Shown here piece after piece: positions 14,041 to 26,900 of a DNA stretch of 64,000 nt (positions are counted from its first letter, which is position 1; each line of letters opens with the position of its first letter). The stretch covers positions 32,617,465 to 32,681,464 of the forward strand of contig OX392536.1 in NCBI GenBank assembly GCA_947623455.1, read 5' to 3'. A program made the position numbers and the translations under genes. The notes beneath the pieces were generated by a model. It did no database searches, had not been told where the DNA came from, and saw only the letters and a list, made by a program, of their open reading frames with translations. Origin of the DNA: Mimachlamys varia. Lineage: Eukaryota; Mollusca; Bivalvia; Pectinida; Pectinidae.

Positions 14041-14770
14041 AATACAAACCTCAGCCATCACACAATAGTTTGTGTATATATATAGTCCCTGGTATAATTT
14101 AGATATCCCAAAGTGTGACGACCCAGATCTCTAACACCCTTCATTAACTATGTATATCAGGTACCAATATAGTAATAGGATGTGAATCGCGTGGTGGTCA
14201 CAGGTAATTGAGAATGCCTTATTGATTTCTCGTTGTGTAGACATACTTGTACGGTTAATTCCGGTTTGGTACAAGCCAATGGGACTCCTGCAGGTCTGTA
14301 ATCTGTCTGGTTCAGGCAAGTCGTATCTCATATACGCCCATGGACCCTGTAATTTGCAGTCACCATTTTGTATGAGAATATATGTTTTTGGATGGACTGT
14401 TTTTTACTGAAGTAAAGCATTACTCCCCTTGCTGTATGCATGTCTATGCAGTGAACTGGTATGGATCACTTTCTCTTATCTAATTTTTTTTTTTTTTCAA
14501 ATTTGGAAGATGTGTGGATTGGTTGACATTTTTTACTTTGTTAAAGATGAAATGAACTACAGTTTAATCTAGAAACCTATGCATATCAATATTGCTGAAA
14601 CTCCATCTTACAATGCAAAAAAATGGTTTATTCAAAACGAAAGTACATGTATCTGTTCTTTTACATGTCTGGGTATGATAGACAAACATTTTGATAGATC
14701 ATAGTAAAGTGTTCGTTAGATCTGATCAGAATCTGTATAATTATTTCGCTTTTTGTTTTTGTATTTTCAG

Positions 14771-14963
14771 GTGTTTTGTTTACCACTGAGAGCTAAATCT
14801 GCTGACATTTAATTGATACAATGTCCACTATGGAGACCCAATTGCCATCATCACCTATCAAGAGGGATCACTCCGGAAACTTTGTGGCTATGAATGGTTC
14901 TACTACACATATTGATGGAGGAAACAACAGAATGCATGTGTACAAACGACAGCCCTCACACAG
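14771..14963 (+). CDS. NT5C2: NT5C2 coding exon 1 (with 50 nt of 5' UTR)
   Basis: An acceptor (tattttcag) at 14770 precedes 50 nt of leader and the ATG at 14821, so the 5' UTR is spliced and at least one non-coding exon lies upstream. It encodes residues 1-47 and ends in phase 2 at a gtaatg donor. The N-terminal tail is Ser/Gly/Asn-rich and lineage-specific. The last part of the exon and its donor are imperfectly repeated downstream in the intron. Confidence 0.9.
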
Positions 14964-17900
14964 GTAATGCAACTAAATCTAATACAAGGTACAATCAACT
15001 GTCATCTCTCAGGTAATTCAAACTATTTAATACAAACAACAGTTCTCACACAGGTAATTCAGTATACAAAGTACAGCCCTCAGTCAAGTTGGCGCAGTGC
15101 ATGGTAGTGGCCGCAGGTATTTCTGGCTAGGTGATTTGATGCTGTAGATGACTTTGAGGCCCGGACAGGGCATGAGTCAAAAATTGTCTTCCTTGGTCAT
15201 TTGTGTTTCTATGTTAATTTTGTTTAAAACTATATAAAGAATTACCACAATTTTTTTTAGGGTTATACAGTCTATACGGAAAAAAATGTGTGCACTTTGC
15301 ATAAATCCTTGAATCGGTTTATGCAAAAAAGTGAACACAAGTTTTTCAATATATACTGTATAACATTAAAAAAAATTGTGGTTATTCCTTATAATTTTAT
15401 TTCTAAAAATACGTATATAAGTCAGGTCTTATACAATGATTTGGTATTAATTATGACAAAAATTTAATGCTTTTGGAAAAAAACACAACCATGTGCATAC
15501 ATTTCACCTCTAAACAACTTCAACCAATCAGAAGTTTGATTACAAAATACAGCACCTAACATGGCGGTATATGACGTCATCACTTTTTGCGTTGTCTGAT
15601 TTTTGAGGTTATACGATATAACCTGAAAACGTTTAACATTGGGGGAATAGGCAAAATTTAAGATATACATATATATTAACAGACACATTAATCAGGATAT
15701 GAATACCCCCCCGCTAATAACAATAACCTTCCATCAATGTTAAGCAACACTGGTAGCTTGTTATAAGGAGGCATTTTACAGGTAAGACATGAGAGATCAT
15801 CAGTCAGTAAATTGGCTGAACCATTCGGCCGTCAAATAATGTAGATTTGGCTATGACGTTTTACAAAATGATGTTAAACTTTGTATTTTAGCATCTAATA
15901 TGATGGTTTCTGGTGTATTTTTTCCTGTAAGTGATAGTAAAGGTGACGATTCATTGAATGGTTGATGGTTAAAATGATATGTAATAATTGGGGGGTGTTT
16001 CATCATTATATCCTCCTTTTTGACAGGGATTGGCTGGGTGACATGATTTGTCCCACCAAAAGTTCAATTCATTATTGATTTTTTTTTGACAAAACAAGTA
16101 GACATATGTACCTTATTGACGTATAATACATATATAATATTGAAATAAGTCTTTGATGTTACATGATATTGCAAAATCTCAGAAATAATGTTTTTGTTTA
16201 ACAGGATATTTGTAAATAGAGCCTTACATTTGGAGAAGATTTCTGTGTATGGATTCGACATGGATTACACTCTAGCAGGTCAGTATCAACATGTTTCTTC
16301 ATGTTTATTATATATCTTATTATTCAAAAGAACTGTTTTCTCTTTTTTCGATTTTCATTTAGTGTAACTCATAGAACCTAACTTAACATGGAGTTGTAAG
16401 CAATTAATACATTCACTGACTGATTGGTTCTGATGACAGTGGGCATTATAACCATCTAAAACATTTAAACTAATTAAACTTATGGGGAGTGAGATATCCC
16501 ATGATTGTCATGGTGTTATTTTTCTTTTGATTGGTTTTACCAACTTAAAAAAGGAAACTTTTGCTACTGAAGGGTCCGTGGTTAGTGAGGAACCCTTGGT
16601 TACTGAGGGATCCTTGGTTACTGAAGAATCCTTGGTTACTGAAGAATCCTTGGTTACTGAAGAACCCTTGGTTACTGAGAAACCCTTGGTTACTGAAGAA
16701 TCCTTGGTTACTGAGAAATCCTTGGTTACTGAAAAACCCTTGGTTACTGAGGAACCCTTGGTTACTGAGGAATCCTTGGTTACTGAGGAAACCTTGCTTA
16801 CTGGAGAATCCTTGGTTACTGAAGGATCCTTGGTTACTGATGGATCCTTGGTTACTGATGGATCCTTGGTTACTGATGGATCCTTGGTTACTGAAGGATC
16901 CTTGGTTACTGATGGATCATTGGTTACTGAGGAACACTTGATAACTGAGGAACCCTTGGTTTATGAGGAATCCTTGGTTACTGAGGGATCCTTGATTATG
17001 GAGGAACCCTTAGTTTCTGGGGGACCCTTGGTTACTGAGGGATCATTGGTTACTGAGGGATCATTGGTTACTGAGGAACCCTTGATTAATGAGGAACCCT
17101 TAGTTTCTGAGGGACCCTTGGTTACTGAGGGATCCTTGATTACGGAGGAACCCTTAGTTTCTGAGGGACCCTTGGTTACTGAGGAACCCTTGGTTACGGA
17201 GGAACCCTTAGTTTCTGAGGGACCCTTAGTTACTGAGGAGCCCTTAGTTTATGGCTACTGTTATGGGTCTGTCACTTACCTTCTTGTATTGACTGGTCAT
17301 TAGTTACCAAAAAGATTTTGTTAAAAGCTTAGTTCATTTGCATTTAAATAATATTTCTAAGGCAAGATATTCTTCTGTTTCTAGTCTACAAATCACCAGA
17401 ATATGAAGCCATGGGATTTGATATGTTGAAAGACAGGCTGGTAACCATAGGATACCCTGATGCTATCAAAGAGTTTGAATATGATCCTACATTTGCATGC
17501 AGGTAACTACCATACATATTTTCTCTGATTATTTTTTTTACCTTCATTGTGTACACATATTTTGAAGAATTCTGCATGATTTTTATCGAAAAGTTTTTTA
17601 TAAATCTTTGAATTAGCAAATAAATTACATTTTGTATTTACAATACACATGATTGAATTGAAATACATTGATGATTTTGTTCATCTTACCTTCCATTTAA
17701 TGTATATTTCATCAATATTCCTTGGCGTTTCTGTTTCAGAGGATTGTGGTTTGATAAACAGTATGGAAATCTGTTAAAGGTTGATGCCTATGGTAACATT
17801 TTAGTCTGTGTTCATGGATTCAAGTTTTTAAAAGGGTAAGATCAATATGGTACATGTATACACAGCTTACTATCATTTCTGACATATTATTAATACATAA

Positions 17901-20900
17901 TACTTACATATATCATGTAGTTCTTTTCTTTGTACTTCTGTTTTTAAAATTATGTTTTCATTATTTAATAAACATCTGTAGTCATAATAACCAAGCATTC
18001 ACTCATTCACCCCTCTGTAATTTTAGTAGGCACTTCCATGCAGTGATATGGGTGGGTCTATCATGGTCTACAGTGATGAAAGGGTCAATCAATTGTGTCA
18101 TATTTTTTGGAGAATGTTTTGATTTAGGAAATTAACATATATCTTTGTAATTTTCAGTCTTGACAAACTTTAGGTAATAGCTAAAATAAGTTACATATTA
18201 TTATTGTTGAGATTGTCACGAGATAAGAAGCAAGGTCTATCTAAACCATGAACTCCAGCTGAGTGTAACGTTGATTTTAATGGATATTTCTGTACTTTAT
18301 TTTAGACATGAAGTGTCCAAGCTTTACCCAAACAAGTTCATACAGCTTGATGAAAACAGAATTTACGTGTTAAATACTCTGTTTAATCTGCCAGGTAGGT
18401 TATACTTATTAATATCTTAATTATCATGATTATTTTCCCTATTTAGATATTGGACTACACATGCACAAAAACATGGAAAATTTTGCATTATTATTTGAAT
18501 TACTTACAAGAAAATGTTTGATTTAATTCAATATTTAAGTAAAACAATTTTGTTGGTTTATACTTAAATAACACAATGGAAAGAGAGATCAGAGAAACAA
18601 GTATCTAAAAATTATTTTTTTTGTTTATTTTTACAGAGACATATATGATTGCCTGTGTCATAGACTATTTCAACTCCAGCAAGGATTATGTAAGGTCAGT
18701 ATCCAAGTATTTCTGTAACGAAAAGAATTCTCTATTTATTCAATATTTACTGTTCAGTGATCCTTCGAATTACAGAAATAGAGCTCAGCATGTCACTTTT
18801 ACAACACACGGACACAAATATTATATACAACACACATCCTATATATATACAGTGTATATACCGCATTACACCACCAAAACCCTCCAGCCCATATAATGTA
18901 AGCAGCCTCTTATAGTCAGGAAACTCTATCCTTTACATAATCTTTTAACTTTCAGGTGAATACTGAATCATGGTAAGCCAATGGTTATGAGGTCTATAAC
19001 CCCTTGACTATCTATAAGCTCTTAATTATTAGCATTAGGTCTCTTAATGTCAAATATTGTTTAATGCCATCATGGCCATATACATGAACATAGTTATGAT
19101 TTCTTATACGATAATGCCTTTATTTTCTTTTAAAAAGAATGTCTGGCTTATTTAACTTTTAAGAAAGTTCTTATTACTATTTTACAATATTGTGTAATCT
19201 AATTTACAGGTTTTCACTATAACTATTGGTCAATATTTTTTTATGTATACAATTAAGTGCTACTATAAACAATTTGTTTCTTTATTGAAAGATTGTCATA
19301 TATTGTACAAACATTCTTAAAATACTGCTGTTATAGTGTAGACATATGTTATGTATTACCATGTATTTACCTGACAAAGGATTGCTATGTGCTGCAGTTA
19401 TCATCCTTCCCATCATGCACAGCCAATACATGCATATATATGCTAAGACACCCTGCACACATTGTAAAGTTGTCATGTTTCAAAGTCATGTCAAGTTACA
19501 TGCTAAACTCAGTATTGTACACACATTTTTTTTTTTCAAACACTGGAACATTTTTCAAAAACACACATTCCAGTAACCATATACAGTCACTCTATTTATC
19601 TCAGAGTTTCTGAAACTGTTCAAAAAGAAGAATATACATTATTATAAGACTTCCTGAACACGAAAACAAATTCTCCAGTCCAAACATTTTGAGATCAAAT
19701 GGTTTGACTGTATAACATAAATGGGCTCTTTCATGGATGTGGAAACAGAATAAGAAAGGAAAATTGAAGGATTCTTCTCCCATTGAGTAAAAACCTTAAA
19801 CTTTTGAAACAGCAATTGAGACTGGAATTTCCTCTTCCCTCTATATTTGCACAAATGAAAGAGCCTATTTCTCCCATATCCTGTCTTAAAAGGAGGTTAA
19901 CAGATAATCAAGCCTTGGATTGTCATGATATATTTGCATCATAGAACGCGATGTATTTGGCAGGTCGGACTTTCCCTTGGCAACGATGCCTCGCTGCCCG
20001 GGGGCGAAGCCAAATGCCAAATAAGGGCGCAGGTGACTGCCCTCATTAGTAAGTGGTCAGGTAAGGTGTGCAGGTGTCGAGGCCGACCTTTGACCCTGAG
20101 CAATAACACCCTACCCTTGAAACCTCACAAGGGAGGTAATCACAGATAGAAAATATTGTAATTCTCTACCTGACAGGGGATTATGATTGGTCAACTTAAA
20201 AGAACAAAAGAAGTTTTAGGAATTTAATATATGACTATGAAACCAATTATCATGTTAATCAAACTTATGGAAAAATGATTTTATGCATTCATATCAGGAC
20301 AGAAATTATGTTCCTGACATAATCTGATTCGACTTATACTGTCACTGTCTGAGAATCAATTAAGGTAAGTTTGCCATCAGCAATTTTTTTGGGGGGGGGG
20401 GAATTTTTACTGAAACAATAGACTTTCAGTAGCAAACCCTCAGTTTTAGTTTCTATCTGTGGTGCTTGCCCTGTGAAGGTGATACATGTATATACACACA
20501 CATAAACTCCTGATCTTTGATCTAACTGGACAAAATTTGATCATGTGTGCTAAAATAGCATGAGTCTTTTGTTAATATTGATGCATTTTATTTGTTGCAT
20601 GTATCGTGATTAAGATTTGATCTGGCTATAGTCACCATTGCCACAGAGAATGTTTGTGAAAATCATAGGAAACTATTTATCATACAGCTAGTTCTGTTGG
20701 TTTAAATAAAGACAATATGTGGCAACAAAAATGTTTAAAAAAAAAAACGATAACGAGTAACAAGTATGCATGCATTTCAAAAGAAAATATGGTCATATTT
20801 GATGATTTTTTTTCTTCACTTTCTAGCCAATAAAAAGTCTACAAAATGATATTGGATAAGAACTTATAACGACCTTGTTATATGTACATTGTATGCACAC

Positions 20901-23900
20901 ATCAATCCATACCCGGTATTTAATAAATAAGGTGAAGGGTAAATTTCAGGTGTTAGGTATCTTATCTAAATGCTGAAAATTCAACTCTCTCTTCTGTCAG
21001 AGTTTAACCTTTGTGGAAGCTAGTTTGAGTGGTACATAGCCTCTTATTGACAGAATGGGGGAAGTGGAGGGGGGGAGGGGGGGTTGTGGCTGTAATTATA
21101 CAAAACAACAGTATATAAATGCAAAACGTTCTTATAATATAAAAACAACAGCATGAAATGATGACCTGTATGTTTGATATACTGAGTATTTATTATTATC
21201 TGAAGATATTGACTCAATAATGATCTAAATTTAAGTACTTAAAATAAAAGCCTGTTAAGAGATTGGACTTTTCAGATCATTTTTATGAAAATTATAAGCT
21301 GGTCATAATATCTGTGGAAAAATTGTTGCTCAATATCACTACATCATATAGTTGATGCTGATATCACAGTGAGATCATAGTATGAGGAACAGTAATACAT
21401 CGTAATTGTAATTGTAGAACTTTCAATGAAAAGTCATTACGAACCACAAAGGATATGAAATGTAGCAAATGACCTAGCTATCTATGAATGTAGGACTTTG
21501 TAATTAAAGGAGGATGTCATATATGGCGCAACATATATACCTAGATTTATTCCTGATTTAGATTTACTTGCATACATCAATGATATTCAGTATATATGCT
21601 GTGAACTTCTACTCCAACGATATAGTAAGGTTTTAGTAATCAATAAAGGAGTGACATCCTCACCGCACATCTTACAACATATCATCTTACTTTCCAGGAC
21701 GGCTGACGGAGTGAAATGTAATGACCTGTTTATGTCTTACCGATCAATATTTCAAGATCTGCGAGCTGCTGTAGACTGGGTTCACGAACAGGTAGGTGTT
21801 TTGTAAATTCTTCCGAGAAAAGAGTTCCAAAATCATTTCTAGGAAAATTATAATTGCAATTTGTTCATCCTATCTGCTGCTATGATATTTGTTTTAGGTA
21901 GTTGTTAAATGTTGCAGTGTAATATTTCATTATTTTTTAATTTCACAGATCACAAAATAATTGTAATACATGTACCTTCATTATACAGTTACCCCCTTAA
22001 AATATTTATTAAGTGCTTAATTTCACAAAATTTGATGCATTCACAAATTCAGCAAAATTAAAACCCTCTAGATAATAATTAACCATTTATAAATTTTATA
22101 AATTACAACTATAAATTGAATAGATTAGCTTTATCTAACCTAATTCAAAAGATTATGATTAAGGCCATGCAAATGAGCATTCAATATACAATTGAACATG
22201 ATGCAATATTTTAAGACAGTATGATACTTCTATCAAGCTATAACTGTCAGACAGGCCCCTATTCATGACACTGTTCTTGTGCTCAAGCATGGATTGAGTA
22301 CTCAAAGCAACTTTCTTAGAACTGGCTTAAATTACACCAAATGGTCAAAAAGTCAAATAAAACAATTTTCTGTTTTAAGTCTCTTCAATGCTTTCCCATA
22401 TCAGGAACAGAATAAGATTTTATTATTAATTTAGAGCCAAAACAAGAGTTTGGGATCAAGCATCATAAAGATTCTTGCTTTAACATTCAATGTGTAAGAA
22501 TGATTTTATGAATACAGACCAACTGATGAATGTCCTACGTATTTTATAAAAGCATAACAATTCTTAATAAGCAAAACTATTGACTCCGTTTTTAATCCCG
22601 CAGTCACATCACCTCCTTAAGTATTCTTTGGGTTTTAGGGAAGCTTGAAAGAAGACACGGTGAAGAACCTGGAAAAGTTTGTACATAAAGACAAAAGGCT
22701 ACCTCTGATACTCAACAGGTAATTTGTACTAGCTCTGATACTCAACACGTAATTTGTACTACCTCTGATACTCATCAGGTAATGTGTACTACTTCTGATA
22801 CTCAACAGGTAATTTGTTACTACCTCTGTGATCACCATTTGAGTTTATATGTGTGTGTGTGTGTGTGTGTGTGCGTAAGTTACCTGAATAAACATAAACA
22901 ATGTTTACCTTACAGAATGAGACAGTATGGTGCTAAGACTATGATCATCACCAACAGTGACTACACCTACAGCAATGTAAGTACAGGTCCTCCTATATAC
23001 TGTATCTCTACTGTAGTAGACTGTGTAGTCAATGATCATCACCAACAGTGACTACACCTACAGCAATGTAAGTACAGGTCCTCCTATATACTGTATCTCT
23101 ACTGTAGTAGTCAATGATCATCACCTACAGTGACTACACCTACAGCAATGTAAGTACAGGTCCTCCTATATACTGTATCTCCTACTGTAGTAGTCAATGA
23201 TCATCACCAACAGCGACTAAACCTACAGCAATGTAAGTACAGGTCCTCCTATATACTGTATCTCCTACTGTAGTAGTCAATGATCATCACCAACAGTGAC
23301 TACACCTACAGCAATGTAAGTACAGGTCCTCCTATATACTGTATCTCCTACTGTAGTAGTCAATGATCATCACCAACAGTGACTACACCTACAGCAATGT
23401 AAGTACAGGTCCTCCTATATACTGTATCTCCTACTGTAGTAGTCAATGATCATCACCAACAGCGACTAAACCTACAGCAATGTAAGTACAGGTCCTCCTA
23501 TATTCTGTATCTCCTACTGTAGTAGACTGTGTAGTCAATGATCATCACCAACAGTGACTACACCTACAGCAATGTAAGTACAGGTCCTCCTATATACTGT
23601 ATCTCCTACTGTAGTAGACTGTAGTAGTCATTGATCATCACCAACAGCGACTAAACCTACAGCAATGTAAGTACAGGTCCTCCTATATACTGTATCTCCT
23701 ACTGTAGTAGTCAATGATCATCACCAACAGCGACTAAACCTACAGCAATGTAAGTACAGGTCCTCCTATATACTGTATCTCCTACTGTAGTAGTCAATGA
23801 TCATCACCAACAGCGACTAAACCTACAGCAATGTAAGTACAGGTCCTCCTATATACTGTATCTCCTACTGTAGTAGTCAATGATCATCACCAACAGTGAC

Positions 23901-26900
23901 TACACCTACAGCAATGTAAGTACAGGTCCTCCTATATACTGTATCTCCTACTGTAGTAGTCAATGATCATCACCAACAGTGACTACACCTACAGCAATGT
24001 AAGTACAGGTCCTCCTATATACTGTATCTCCTACTGTAGTAGTCAATGATCATCACCAACAGCGACTTAACCTACAGCAATGTAAGTACAGGTCCTCCTA
24101 TATACTGTATCTCCTACTGTAGTAGTCAATGATCATCACCAACAGTGACTACACCTACAGCAATGTAAGTACAGGTCCTCCTATATACTGTATCTCCTAC
24201 TGTAGTAGTCAATGATCATCACCAACAGTGACTACACCTACAGCAATGTAAGTACAGGTCCTCCTATATACTGTATCTCCTACTGTAGTAGTCAATGATC
24301 ATCACCAACAGTGACTACACCTACAGCAATGTAAGTACAGGTCCTCCTATATACTGTATCTCCTACTGTAGTAGTCAATGATCATCACCAACAGTGACTA
24401 CACCTACAGCAATGTAAGTACAGGTCCTCTTATATACTGTATCTCCTACTGTAGTAGTCAATGATCATCACCAACAGTGACTACACCTACTGCAATGTAA
24501 GTACAGGTCCTCCTATATACTGTATCTCCTACTGTAGAAGTCAATGATCATCACCAACAGTGACTACACCTACAGCAATGTAAGTACAGGTCCTCCTATA
24601 TACTGTATCTCCTACTGTAGTAGTCAATGATCATCACCAACAGTGACTACACCTACAGCAATGTAAGTACAGGTCCTCCTATATACTGTATCTCCTACTG
24701 TAGTAGTCTGTGTAGTCAATGATCATCACCAACAGTGACTTAACCTACAGCAATGTAAGTACAGGTCCTCCTATATACTGTATCTCCTACTGTAGTAGTC
24801 AGTGATCATCACCAACAGTGACTACACCTACAGCAATGTAAGTACAGGTCCTCCTATATTCTGTATCTCCTACTGTAGTAGACTGTGTAGTCAATGATCA
24901 TCACCAACAGTGACTACACCTACAGCAATGTAAGTACAGGTCCTCCTATATACTGTATCTCCTACTGTAGTAGTCAATGATCATCACCAACAGTGACTAC
25001 ACCTACAGCAATGTAAGTACAGGTCCTCCTATATACTGTATCTCCTACTGTAGTAGTCAATGATCATCACCAACAGTGACTACACCTACAGCAATGTAAG
25101 TACAGGTCCTCCTATATACTGTATCTCCTACTGTAGTAGACTGTGTAGTCAATGATCATCACCAACAGTGACTACACCTACAGCAATGTAAGTACCGGTC
25201 CTCCTATATACTGTATCTCCTACTGTAGTAGACAATGATCATCACCAACAGTGACTAAACCTACAGCAATGTAAGTACAGGTCCTCCTATATACTGTATC
25301 TCCTACTTTAGTAGTCAGTGATCATCACCAACAGTGACTAAACCTACAGCAATGTAAGTACAGGTCCTCCTATATACTGTATCTCCTACTGTAGTAGACA
25401 ATGATCATCACCAACAGTGACTACACCTACAGCAATGTAAGTACAGGTCCTCCTATATACTGTATCTCCTACTGTAGTAGTCAATGATCATCACCAACAG
25501 TGACTTCACCTACAGCAATGTAAGTACAGGTCCTCCTATATACTGTATCTCCTACTGTAGTAGTCAATGATCATCACCAACAGTGACTACACCTACAGCA
25601 ATGTAAGTACAGGTCCTCCTATATACTGTATCTCCTACTGTAGTAGTCAGTGATCATCACCAACAGTGACTACACCTACAGCAATGTAAGTACAGGTCCT
25701 CCTATATACTGTATCTCCTACTGTAGTAGTCAATGATCATCACCAACAGTGACTTCACCTACAGCAAAATAATACTTTCGATACATCATTAAGAATGAAA
25801 AATGTTTAACTTTAAAAATTTTATATTACTTTTTTTGAAACAATGTTGGTTAATTTGAAGTTCCTGTTGAAATTCTCATTATAGAAAATACGATGTCTAA
25901 TCTTCTTTTCCAGAAAATTATGGAGTACCTGCTAGACTTCCCAGATGTAAGTACATTGTGTTAAATAACGGTCTGATAGATCTGATCCCTCTCACTACCA
26001 ACCACTTTATCTTCTACTCTAGTAATTGTTGTCAACTCCACATATAAAGTAGCCATGTTTGTAACATGAAGTCACAGCTGAATTTCACAAAACCAAAATA
26101 TTGATGTTTGAGCCCAGCTTTAAAATCACAAAAATATAGATCTAATCCCACTCGCTACCAACCAATTTATATTTTACTCTGGCTAATAGTTGTCAACTCC
26201 TTAGTTAACTGGTATCAACTCCTCATATAGCTATGTATACAACATGAGGTAACACCTACATTTCACAGAACCAAAAAGATGTTTGAGCCAAGCCTTAAAA
26301 TGAGTTTAATCATCAAAATTTTCAATAATAATTTTTTTTTCAAAAGACATTAACTAGGAATGTTATATGGAATAACATGGAATCAATAAAAAATGCACAA
26401 TAGAAATATCTCATCAGTATGTGATGACTTGTGATGAATTTAACTCTTGATACTAGAGTGATTCAATGAAATTCTAGAGCCTTCGAATTCTTTATGAGTT
26501 ATGTCCCTTAGAAGAGAACTGTTAAGCAACATGAAAACATGCACACACAGTTAATGTTTTAATTCACATTGACAGCTTCCTAAGAGAGATTGGACCTCAT
26601 ATTTTGACATCGTGGTTGTGAGTGCAAAGAAACCCCTGTTTTTCAAAGAAGGAACCATCATGAGGAAAGTAGACAGAGTAAGTAATCTGGTCTTATGAGT
26701 TCATGTTTCTTTTAATAAATTCTCACTAACTACACCAACAAAAAAACAAGTATTTTGGATATATGGGGAGCGGGAGATCCAACGTCCGTGAGGGTAGTTT
26801 CAATACGATTCTGTGATGCCCAGTATTTTGGATGCTAATATTAAAAGATTATTTTCTTTAAACATATTTGTGAAGATAATGTTTTCAGATTAAATGGAAA

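Noticed and set aside
16482..17303. 273-codon open frame rich in Leu-Val-Thr-Glu
   Set aside because: It lies inside NT5C2 intron 2, consists of an 18-bp repeat and is open in a second plus frame too.
22941..25767. Resemblance to a CRISPR array
   Set aside because: Units are contiguous near-identical 83-mers without unique spacers and begin inside a eukaryotic exon.
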